Part shown: positions 1 through 5,290 of the stretch, piece by piece
Layout of the letters: each line of letters starts with the position of its first letter
Numbering within the stretch: the first letter of the stretch is position 1
Source: Phycisphaerales bacterium
Lineage (GTDB): Bacteria; Pseudomonadota; Gammaproteobacteria; Competibacterales; Competibacteraceae
Direction: 5' to 3'
Assembly: GCA_014879435.1 (NCBI GenBank)
Contig: JACSSB010000318.1
Location: 1-7,103, forward strand
DNA: 7,103 nt
The notes under the pieces: generated by a model
Seen by the model: only the letters and a program-made list of their open reading frames with translations
Told to the model about the DNA's origin: nothing
Databases searched by the model: none
Position numbers and translations under genes: made by a program

Positions 1-178
1 TGTGAAGTGCGGTGGCTGCGCCAACGCGATTCAAACGGGCTTAGGCAAGAATGCCCAAGTGAAGGAAGTGGTGGTAGACGTGCCAACTGGCCGGGTCAGC
101 GTGGAAACCGAAGGCGATATCGGCGAAGAACTGCGTGTGGCGCTACGAGAGCTGGGATATCCCGAAAAAACCGCTTGA
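1..178 (+). CDS. Heavy-metal-associated (HMA) domain protein, C-terminal part (copper-chaperone-like)
   Basis: This open frame enters from the left edge; its first complete codon is at position 2, and it ends at a TGA at 176-178. The 58 visible residues begin VKCGGCANAIQ, which contains the CxxC metal-binding motif (Cys3 and Cys6 of the fragment). The rest fits the short beta-alpha-beta-beta-alpha-beta HMA fold, including a VKEVVVDVPTGRVSVE beta hairpin and a terminal LGYP segment typical of these proteins. Free-standing HMA proteins are about 65-70 residues, so only about ten N-terminal residues are probably missing. The GTG at position 2 is unlikely to be the start, because it would remove the first beta strand. 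By family, such proteins bind Cu(I) or another soft metal in the cytoplasm and pass it to a P-type ATPase. The partner is not visible. The fragment could also be the last domain of a longer protein, so the metal and the role are inferred. Confidence 0.82.
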   Translation, partial: VKCGGCANAIQTGLGKNAQVKEVVVDVPTGRVSVETEGDIGEELRVALRELGYPEKTA

Positions 179-180
179 AT

Positions 181-229
181 CGTGGCGGTAGCGGCGAGGA
201 AACAAGCTGCTTCTCTTGCCGCCGCCACG
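181..229. terminator. Hairpin between convergent genes, possible terminator
   Basis: An imperfect GC-rich inverted repeat starts just after the HMA gene stop. CGTGGCGG (181-188) pairs with CCGCCACG (222-229), and CGGC (192-195) pairs with GCCG (218-221) after a three-base bulge. It sits between two convergent genes, where a shared terminator is expected. No T-run follows it on the + strand. On the - strand a run of six T lies at 170-165, about ten bases beyond the stem and inside the end of the HMA gene. It is therefore not a textbook intrinsic terminator in either direction. Confidence 0.45.
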
Positions 230-257
230 ATCCGATCCCATCAGAATCCCATTCAAA

Positions 258-896
258 TCAGAAATGCGTACCGATATTGATGCCGAACACTACGGGGTCG
301 ATCTTCACGGTACCGAGGCCCGCCCCATTCAATTTGGCTTTAGTATCGATGTCGATGTAGCGCACATCCGCGTTCACGAACCAGTTTGGCGCGACATCAA
401 CATCGATACCCAACTGTCCAGCAAATCCCCAGGAATCGTCCAGATTCAAGTCAGTCCCAGACAGAGCACCCTTGGTCTTTTCGCTGAAGAAAGTCGTGTA
501 ATTTAAGCCTACTCCAGCATAGGGGCGCACGTTGCTATTCGGCAAAAAGTGGTACTGCACGCTCACCGTGGGTGGCAACTGCTTGGTTTCGGCCACTTTG
601 CCCAGACCAGTCGCTTTGATGTCGTGCTTGAAGGGGAAGGCACCCAGCAGTTCGACGCCGATATTGGGATTGATCATGTAGGTGATGTTGAAGCCCAGGC
701 TATAGGCGTCATCTACATCAAGACCAATACCTGGCAGACCATTGACTTCGCTGAGGTTATCCGACTTTGGAAATACTCCCCAGGCACCCGCACGGACTAC
801 CCAGTCACCCGTTTCATAGGCTTGTGCTGCCGTACCCGCCAGGAAGGCACCCACTAAGGCTGCTGTTGTTGCACTTTTAGCTAGTTTTGAGAGCAT
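258..896 (-). CDS. ompW: Outer membrane protein OmpW
   Basis: This encodes 212 residues, the same length as the E. coli OmpW precursor. Residues 1-26 form a classic signal peptide: Lys4 and Lys7, a hydrophobic AALVGAFLAG core, and an AQA cleavage site before YETGDW. The mature protein has OmpW features in order: GDWVVRAGAWGVFP near the start, NIGVELLGAFPF, LPPTVSVQYHF, VRPYAGVGLNYT, the DSWGFAGQLGIDVDV stretch, WFVNADVRYIDIDT, and a C-terminal Phe for BamA recognition. The family forms a narrow eight-stranded barrel in the outer membrane and is thought to pass small hydrophobic compounds; its expression often responds to stress, iron or oxygen. ATG at 896 is preferred over the in-frame TTG at 911: GGGA at 906-909 lies nine bases upstream of the ATG, and the signal peptide then has normal length. 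The gene has its own AT-rich upstream region and converges on the HMA gene. Confidence 0.93.
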   Translation of the reverse strand: MLSKLAKSATTAALVGAFLAGTAAQAYETGDWVVRAGAWGVFPKSDNLSEVNGLPGIGLDVDDAYSLGFNITYMINPNIGVELLGAFPFKHDIKATGLGKVAETKQLPPTVSVQYHFLPNSNVRPYAGVGLNYTTFFSEKTKGALSGTDLNLDDSWGFAGQLGIDVDVAPNWFVNADVRYIDIDTKAKLNGAGLGTVKIDPVVFGINIGTHF

Positions 897-926
897 ATTG
901 TATTTTCCCAATGTAATGAATTGATA

Positions 927-942
927 GTGTGAGTGTGTGAGT
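927..942. repeat. Tandem 8-bp repeat upstream of ompW
   Basis: Two perfect copies of GTGTGAGT lie head to tail (927-934 and 935-942), followed by a partial third (GTGA). On the ompW strand this reads as a CA-rich ACTCACAC stretch, 31-46 bases before the ATG. It would fall in the untranslated leader if the promoter proposed at 974-1003 is correct. It may be a slippage product or part of a leader element; no function can be read from it. Confidence 0.6.
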
Positions 943-973
943 GATAAAGCTGGAATTACATTTTAATAGAGAT

Positions 974-1003
974 ATTGTGTGCTATTCACAACATTTTGGT
1001 CAA
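974..1003 (-). promoter_or_regulatory. Candidate sigma-70 promoter for ompW
   Basis: On the minus strand, TTGACC (1003-998) is a good -35 box, five of six matches to TTGACA. It is followed after 18 bases by CACAAT (979-974) as a weaker -10 box, four of six. Transcription would start near 967, giving a leader of about 70 bases before the ompW ATG at 896. It is the best-scoring pair I see in this spacer, but the AT-rich sequence offers other -10-like hexamers. Confidence 0.4.
975..991. promoter_or_regulatory. Inverted repeat TTGTG-N7-CACAA, possible operator
   Basis: TTGTG (975-979) and CACAA (987-991) are perfect inverted half-sites separated by seven bases. They overlap the proposed -10 box and spacer of the ompW promoter, a typical place for a repressor site. 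The half-sites resemble the TGTG core bound by Crp/Fnr-family regulators, but the spacing does not match the CRP consensus (TGTGA-N6-TCACA), so no regulator is assigned. Confidence 0.35.
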
Positions 1004-1006
1004 AAT
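993..1006. promoter_or_regulatory. Palindrome ATTTTG-GT-CAAAAT over the ompW -35 box
   Basis: Six-base perfect arms (993-998 and 1001-1006) are separated by two bases. The proposed -35 hexamer (998-1003) lies within the palindrome, two bases from the neighbouring TTGTG/CACAA repeat. A dimeric regulator could bind here. It may equally be an AT-rich coincidence. Confidence 0.3.
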
Positions 1007-1040
1007 ATTTAAATCGTATCAATCCAACCAAAACATATCT

Positions 1041-2897
1041 CTATCTCTCATCCAGTGGGGGCAGTACTTGCATGACTTCCTCGAAGGTAGTTAGGCCAGC
1101 GGCGATCTGACTGGCGGCACTGATCCTGAGTGGGCGCATGCCCTGCTCAAAGGCGCTGCGTCGTACCGCATCCTCGTCGATCTCTGCCCGGAATAGTCGG
1201 CGTAATTCCGGCGTTGCCATCAGCAATTCGTACAAACCCACCCGGCCCAGATAGCCTGTCTTGCGGCATTCCGGGCAGCCTCGGGGCGCGCCGACAACGG
1301 CAGGCTTCGGCAGCGACCAGGGCCGGACTAGCGCTTTCCACAGTCCATCATCGATCTCAGTAGTGGTTTTGCAGTGCGGGCAAAGTGTACGCACCAGTCG
1401 TTGTGCCATGACTCCGATCAGTACGTTTTGGATTAGGTAATAGGGCATGCCCAGATCGAGCAGACGGGTAATCGCCGAAACCGCATCGTTGGTATGCAAG
1501 GTAGAGAGCACCAGATGACCGGTTAGTGCCGCTTGTACCGCCATTTGCGCGGCTTCCAGATCGCGGATTTCACCGATCATGATGATGTCAGGATCTTGCC
1601 GCAGCAGGGTGCGAATACCTTGAGCGAAGTTAAGATCGATCGCGGGCTGTACCTGCATTTGATTGAGCTCTGGCACAATCATTTCGATTGGATCTTCAAT
1701 CGTGCAGACATTGACCTCCGAAACAGCCAACTTTTTGAGAGTCGTGTACAGGGTAGTGGTCTTGCCAGAGCCGGTTGGGCCAGTGACCAGTACGATGCCG
1801 TGCGGTTGGGTAATCATCTTGCGCCACATCGTTTCTTCGGTCGGGGTGAAACCCAGCTCGCCGAAACCCTTGGTCGCGGTGCCCGGATCGAAAATGCGCA
1901 GTACGCATTTTTCACCAAAGGCAGTGGGCATGGTGGACAGCCGCAGTTCGATTTCCTGGCCAGCCGGGGTGCGAGTTTTGATGCGGCCATCTTGAGGGCG
2001 GCGTTTTTCGGCCACATCCATCCGCCCCAGGATTTTGATGCGACTGGTGACTGCGCTCATGACTACCGGGGGTAGTTGATAAATCGTGTTCAATACCCCA
2101 TCGATGCGAAAGCGAATTTGTCCTTGCTCGCGGCGCGGTTCCAGATGAATATCGCTGGCGCGTTGAGCAAAGGCGTATTGCAGCAGCCAATCGACGATCT
2201 GTACGATAGGTCGCTCATCGGCGCTCAATTCACCACGCCGACCCAGTTCGAGCAACTGCTCGAAATTGAGCGCACCAGAAGTCGGTTCCACCGCCCCTTG
2301 CATCGCGCCCCGTACCGAGCGCGATACCCCGTAAAATTCCATCTGGTAGCGGTTGATATCTAGCGGATTGGCGATGACCCGCCCGATCTCCTTGCGCAAG
2401 GTCTGCCGCAGGGTATCCTGCCACTCGGTCAGATAGGGTTCGGTGGTGGCGAAAATGACGCGATTCGTGTCCGCTTCAACCGGCAGGATTTGGTAGCGCG
2501 TGGCGTAGTCGTAGGATACGAATGGCAGCAAGCGCTCAACGGCGGCAATATCCAGCTTGAGAGGATCAATGCGTAAGTAAGGTAATCCTGCCTTGCCAGC
2601 CAGCCACTCGGTCAGTAATTCCAGGCTGAGTACTTGATGCGGTGGTTGCACCTGACGTAAATGTTTGTTGGCGATCACCACCAGTGGATGCAGTTCGTTG
2701 CTCTCCATCCGAATGCTTAAGCTTGCTTGCTCGGCATCTGCCTTGGCGATCAATCCATCGCTGACCAATTCACTCAGTACTTCCTTAAGACTTAAGCGAT
2801 GCGGGGTGACCCGTGGCCGGGATGATGGGCCTGATTGGGGATCAGCCTTCGAAGCAGGACGAAAAATCGGTACGGTGGTATTGGTGGGGGCGCTCAT
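1041..2897 (-). CDS. GspE/PilB-family ATPase (type II secretion or type IV pilus assembly motor)
   Basis: This 618-residue protein belongs to the GspE/PulE/PilB hexameric ATPases, cytoplasmic motors that power assembly of type IV pili or type II pseudopili. A GspE N-terminal domain covers roughly residues 35-195 (SDGLIAKADAEQA, LPYLRIDPLKLD, VIFATTEPYLTEW). The ATPase core follows: RASDIHLEPR near 247-255, Walker A GPTGSGKT at 373-380, Asp box TIEDPIE from 399, Walker B DPDIIMIGEIRD around 435-446, and His box TGHLVLSTLHTND at 459-471. A four-cysteine zinc site has CPHC at 506-509 and CPEC at 541-544. AQRLVRTLCPHC and the His-box sequence lean towards GspE/PulE. ATG at 2897 is chosen because it overlaps the uvrD stop as ATGA; an ATG at 2933 would lie deeper inside uvrD. 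No other secretion or pilus gene is in the window, so the machine it serves is unknown. It is probably co-transcribed with uvrD. Confidence 0.92.
   Translation of the reverse strand: MSAPTNTTVPIFRPASKADPQSGPSSRPRVTPHRLSLKEVLSELVSDGLIAKADAEQASLSIRMESNELHPLVVIANKHLRQVQPPHQVLSLELLTEWLAGKAGLPYLRIDPLKLDIAAVERLLPFVSYDYATRYQILPVEADTNRVIFATTEPYLTEWQDTLRQTLRKEIGRVIANPLDINRYQMEFYGVSRSVRGAMQGAVEPTSGALNFEQLLELGRRGELSADERPIVQIVDWLLQYAFAQRASDIHLEPRREQGQIRFRIDGVLNTIYQLPPVVMSAVTSRIKILGRMDVAEKRRPQDGRIKTRTPAGQEIELRLSTMPTAFGEKCVLRIFDPGTATKGFGELGFTPTEETMWRKMITQPHGIVLVTGPTGSGKTTTLYTTLKKLAVSEVNVCTIEDPIEMIVPELNQMQVQPAIDLNFAQGIRTLLRQDPDIIMIGEIRDLEAAQMAVQAALTGHLVLSTLHTNDAVSAITRLLDLGMPYYLIQNVLIGVMAQRLVRTLCPHCKTTTEIDDGLWKALVRPWSLPKPAVVGAPRGCPECRKTGYLGRVGLYELLMATPELRRLFRAEIDEDAVRRSAFEQGMRPLRISAASQIAAGLTTFEEVMQVLPPLDER
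2894..2897 (-). other. ATGA stop/start overlap coupling uvrD to the secretion ATPase gene
   Basis: The uvrD TGA (2896-2894) and the ATPase ATG (2897-2895) share bases in an ATGA. No strong Shine-Dalgarno sequence precedes the ATG; upstream is an A-rich AGAAAAATT. Ribosomes finishing uvrD probably reinitiate here, so translation of the ATPase likely depends on uvrD. Confidence 0.8.
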
Positions 2898-5101
2898 AAT
2901 TTTTCTAGCTTGGCGTAGGCCACTACAAGCCACTTGGTGCTGCCCACTGCTGGGAAATCGATCCGTGCTCGGGCATGGTAGCCGACTCCCTCGACTTCCA
3001 GCACGATACCCTCGCCGAAACGGGCGTGACGCACCCGCTGTCGAGGTCGCAACTGTAGAAGAGCGGGGTCAGTGGTGGGCAATTGCGGCGATGACTGAGA
3101 TGATGACTGAGGTGATGAGGGTGCCTTTGCCAACCGCTTGGCGCGTGCGCGCACGTCGTGAGTCAATTCCTCTGGAATTTCACTCACAAAGCGCGAAGGG
3201 GAGGGATAATTTTCTTGGCCATACCAGTTGCGCCGCTCGGCGTAGCACAAGTACAACTGGTGACGGGCACGGGTAATGCCCACATAGGCTAGCCGCCGCT
3301 CTTCCTCCAATTGGCGCAGCTCGGCACTCGAACGGCTGTGCGGGAACAGTCCTTCCTCCATTCCCACCAGAAATACCAGCGGGAACTCTAATCCCTTGGC
3401 CATGTGCAGCGTCATCAATTGTACGCAGTCTTCGCTGGCTGATCCCTGCCCTTGGCCAGATTCGAGGGCAGCATGAGCGAGAAAGGCGTTGAGCCAATCT
3501 GGATCGGTCGGATCGGTGCCGACCACCACCGGGTCGGTATTTAGGATGAAATCGGCGCTAGCCTTGATGAGTTCTTCCAGATTCTCGACCCGCATCTCGC
3601 CCTTATCGACCTTATCCTGCTCATACATCGCACGTAAGCCGCTGCGAGTGACGATGTGTTCCATACGGATGGGGAGCGGCTGATCGCGGCTGTCCTGGTC
3701 CAACTTCTCGATCAGATTTAGGAAACCACGCACGGCATTGGTGGCCCGTCCGTTCAGGCTGCCTGCCAGTAGCAGTTGCAGGGCAGCCTGCCACAACGGG
3801 CAGCCCTGAGTGCCTGCGGTTTCACGCAGCAGATCGAGGGTGCGCCCGCCGATACCGCGCGATGGCGTGTTGATCACTCGCTCAAAGGAAGGATCGTCAT
3901 CGCGATTGGCGACCAGTCGTAGATAGGCCAGTGCATCTTTGATCTCGGCCCGCTCGAAGAAACGCAGCCCCCCGTAGATACGATAGGGAATCGCCATCCC
4001 GATCAGTGCTTCCTCGAACAGTCGCGACTGCGCGTTGGAGCGGTATAAGATCGCCACATCCCGATGATGCCTACCCGTTGCCACCCACTGGCGGATACGC
4101 TCGGCGACAAAACGTGCCTCGTCCACCGCGTGCAGGGCGTTGTAAACCTGAATCGGTTCGCCGTCGTCATCGGTGGTCCACAGCTTCTTACCCAGACGGC
4201 CGGTATTGTGGGCGATGAGCGCGTTGGCAGCTTTGAGAATGTTGTGGGTGGAGCGGTAATTCTGTTCCAGACGGATAGTTTGCGCACCGGGAAAATCTTC
4301 GACGAAGCGTTGAATATTCTCGACCTTCGATCCCCGCCATCCGTAGACGCATTGATCGTCGTCGCCAACGATGAACACATCGCCCTGACCGCCACCGAGC
4401 AGCCGCACCCACTGATACTGAATGGTATTGGTATCTTGGAATTCGTCTACCAGTACGTGCTGAAATCGCTCCCGATAGTGCGCCAACAAATCGGGATCAT
4501 CACGCCAGATCTCGTAGGCACGCAGCAGTAATTCGCCAAAATCTACCAGCCCACCGCGCTCGCATTCCTGCTGATAAATCGTGTAGATACGCTGATACTG
4601 GCGCTGAACTGGATTATCTCCGGCCAGATCTTTGGGACGCTGACCCTCATCCTTGCAGCGGTTGACGAAGCCAGCCGCCTGAGGTGGCGGCCATTTCTTC
4701 TCGTCCAGATTGAGACTACGCAACACCCGTTTCATCAGTCGGGTTTGATCGTCGCTATCTAAGATCTGAAAAGCGCGCGGCAAGCGGGCTTCTTGCCAGT
4801 GTTGACGCAACAGGCGGTGAGCGATGCCATGAAAAGTGCCAATCCATAAACCGCTCAACGGTTGATCCAGCATCGCCTCCACTCGGCCGCGCATTTCAGC
4901 CGCCGCTTTGTTGGTGAAGGTCACCGCCAGGATCGACCAGGGCGATGCCTTTTCCATCGTTAGCAGCCAAGCGATGCGTCGGGTGAGGACTCGGGTTTTG
5001 CCGCTACCGGCCCCGGCCAGCACACGTAGAGGGCCCAGCGGTGCAGTGACTGCCATGCGTTGGGGTTCATTGAGATCGTCGAGAATCCAAGAGACATCCA
5101 T
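2894..5101 (-). CDS. uvrD: DNA helicase II UvrD
   Basis: A complete 735-residue superfamily 1A 3'-5' DNA helicase; E. coli UvrD is 720. It acts in nucleotide excision repair and mismatch repair, displacing incised strands, and clears proteins from DNA. Motifs run in order: Q motif around LNEPQ (10-14), Walker A AGAGSGKT (29-36), Ia AVTFTNKAAAEM (59-70), Ib GTFHG (88-92), Walker B LVDEFQDT (217-224), III VGDDDQCVYGWRG (245-257), IV QNYRST (280-285), V TLHMAKGLEFP (564-574), VI YVGITRAR (606-613). The RFGEGIVLEVEG segment at 694-705 belongs to the C-terminal Tudor-like domain, joined by a Ser/Gln-rich linker at 662-673. MDVSWILDDLNEPQ matches the usual UvrD N-terminus, which fixes the ATG at 5101. 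The closely related Rep and PcrA are less likely, since VENIQRFVEDFPGAQTIRL is UvrD-like. Residue 251 is Cys where E. coli UvrD has Ser. No Shine-Dalgarno sequence or LexA box precedes it. The ATPase gene follows, overlapping by four bases. Confidence 0.96.
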   Translation of the reverse strand: MDVSWILDDLNEPQRMAVTAPLGPLRVLAGAGSGKTRVLTRRIAWLLTMEKASPWSILAVTFTNKAAAEMRGRVEAMLDQPLSGLWIGTFHGIAHRLLRQHWQEARLPRAFQILDSDDQTRLMKRVLRSLNLDEKKWPPPQAAGFVNRCKDEGQRPKDLAGDNPVQRQYQRIYTIYQQECERGGLVDFGELLLRAYEIWRDDPDLLAHYRERFQHVLVDEFQDTNTIQYQWVRLLGGGQGDVFIVGDDDQCVYGWRGSKVENIQRFVEDFPGAQTIRLEQNYRSTHNILKAANALIAHNTGRLGKKLWTTDDDGEPIQVYNALHAVDEARFVAERIRQWVATGRHHRDVAILYRSNAQSRLFEEALIGMAIPYRIYGGLRFFERAEIKDALAYLRLVANRDDDPSFERVINTPSRGIGGRTLDLLRETAGTQGCPLWQAALQLLLAGSLNGRATNAVRGFLNLIEKLDQDSRDQPLPIRMEHIVTRSGLRAMYEQDKVDKGEMRVENLEELIKASADFILNTDPVVVGTDPTDPDWLNAFLAHAALESGQGQGSASEDCVQLMTLHMAKGLEFPLVFLVGMEEGLFPHSRSSAELRQLEEERRLAYVGITRARHQLYLCYAERRNWYGQENYPSPSRFVSEIPEELTHDVRARAKRLAKAPSSPQSSSQSSPQLPTTDPALLQLRPRQRVRHARFGEGIVLEVEGVGYHARARIDFPAVGSTKWLVVAYAKLEKL
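3083..3118 (-). repeat. Three in-frame 12-bp repeats encoding the Ser/Gln linker of UvrD
   Basis: Three consecutive 12-base units encode SSPQ, SSSQ and SSPQ (UvrD residues 662-673). The first two units are nearly identical and the third has diverged at silent positions. They lie in the flexible linker between the helicase core and the C-terminal Tudor-like domain, a region of variable length in this family. Copy-number change would stay in frame. Confidence 0.75.
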
Positions 5102-5120
5102 AGTGGGCGATTTTAACAGG

Positions 5121-5129
5121 ATTGTACCA
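5121..5129 (-). promoter_or_regulatory. Candidate extended -10 promoter of uvrD
   Basis: On the minus strand, TGGTACAAT (5129-5121) combines a TACAAT -10 box (five of six matches) with the upstream TG of extended -10 promoters. The -35 region (TTAATT at an 18-base spacing) is poor, as expected for this class. Transcription would begin near 5114, leaving a leader of only about 13 bases. TAAAAT at 5115-5110 is an alternative -10 that would make the message almost leaderless. Confidence 0.5.
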
Positions 5130-5142
5130 TAATAGTGGCGAA

Positions 5143-5154
5143 TGAATTAATTCA
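5143..5154. promoter_or_regulatory. Perfect 12-bp palindrome TGAATTAATTCA near the uvrD -35 region
   Basis: The palindrome lies about 17 bases upstream of the proposed uvrD -10 box, overlapping the -35 position. AATGAATT occurs at its left side (5141-5148) and again at 5167-5174, so there may be two related half-sites 26 bases apart. It could be an operator. It does not match the LexA consensus CTGT-N8-ACAG that controls uvrD in E. coli. Confidence 0.35.
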
Positions 5155-5191
5155 GATATGACAACTAATGAATTGATCTTTCTAGGCCGCG

Positions 5192-5226
5192 AATAAAAAA
5201 TCCCTTCCATCTGAGTGAAAGGGATT
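5192..5226 (-). terminator. Rho-independent terminator of prpE
   Basis: Reading the minus strand, AATCCCTT (5226-5219) pairs perfectly with AAGGGATT (5206-5199) across a 12-base loop. The stem runs straight into a T-rich tail, TTTTATT (5198-5192). It lies 65 bases after the prpE stop and upstream of the uvrD promoter, separating the two units. Confidence 0.85.
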
Positions 5227-5245
5227 CATGACAAGATTTCCCCGT

Positions 5246-5270
5246 TCCTTGCGACACAAGATCGCAAGGA
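5246..5270. repeat. Perfect 9-bp hairpin in the prpE 3' untranslated region
   Basis: TCCTTGCGA (5246-5254) and TCGCAAGGA (5262-5270) are exact reverse complements with a 7-base loop. It sits between the prpE stop and the true terminator and has no T-run on either side, so it does not look like a second intrinsic terminator. It may stabilise the 3' end of the message, or be a repetitive element found elsewhere in the genome. Confidence 0.6.
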
Positions 5271-5290
5271 GCGAAGAGAGGTGAGTCGAT

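Larger units (their letters stand above)
966..1044. repeat. 10-bp inverted repeat enclosing two smaller stem-loops
   Basis: ATAGAGATAT (966-975) is the exact reverse complement of ATATCTCTAT (1035-1044). The right arm covers the stop codon of the secretion ATPase gene. Inside it, TGTG (976-979) can pair with CACA (987-990), and TTTTGGT (994-1000) with ACCAAAA (1027-1033). Together they could fold as a three-way junction in a transcript reading through from the ATPase gene. The sequence is AT-rich, so chance pairing is a real alternative. Confidence 0.4.

Noticed and set aside
897..911. TTG start five codons upstream for ompW
   Set aside because: The TTG partly overlaps the GGGA that serves as ribosome site for the ATG at 896, and the signal peptide and family length fit the ATG.
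1009..1022. FNR-like site TTGAT-ACGA-TTTAA upstream of ompW (minus strand)
   Set aside because: The left half is perfect, but the right half matches the TTGAT-N4-ATCAA consensus at only three of five positions. Its centre lies about 48 bases from the proposed start rather than 41.5. Too weak to call.
1533..2075. 180-codon + strand open frame inside the ATPase gene
   Set aside because: It is antisense to the Walker A/Walker B region of a well-conserved protein and shows no family features of its own.
2898..2933. ATG at 2933 as start of the secretion ATPase
   Set aside because: It would overlap uvrD by 40 bases. The ATG at 2897 gives the classic ATGA overlap, and the extra residues show no family similarity.
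2665..3276. 203-codon + strand open frame across the uvrD/ATPase junction
   Set aside because: It lies opposite two genes with complete conserved motifs, and its translation shows no recognisable domain. It is a reading-frame shadow.
4064..4531. 155-codon + strand open frame inside uvrD
   Set aside because: It is antisense to helicase motifs II-IV, with no recognisable domain; codon bias of the real gene explains the openness.
5102..5190. LexA (SOS) box expected before uvrD
   Set aside because: I found no CTGT-N8-ACAG in the spacer on either strand.
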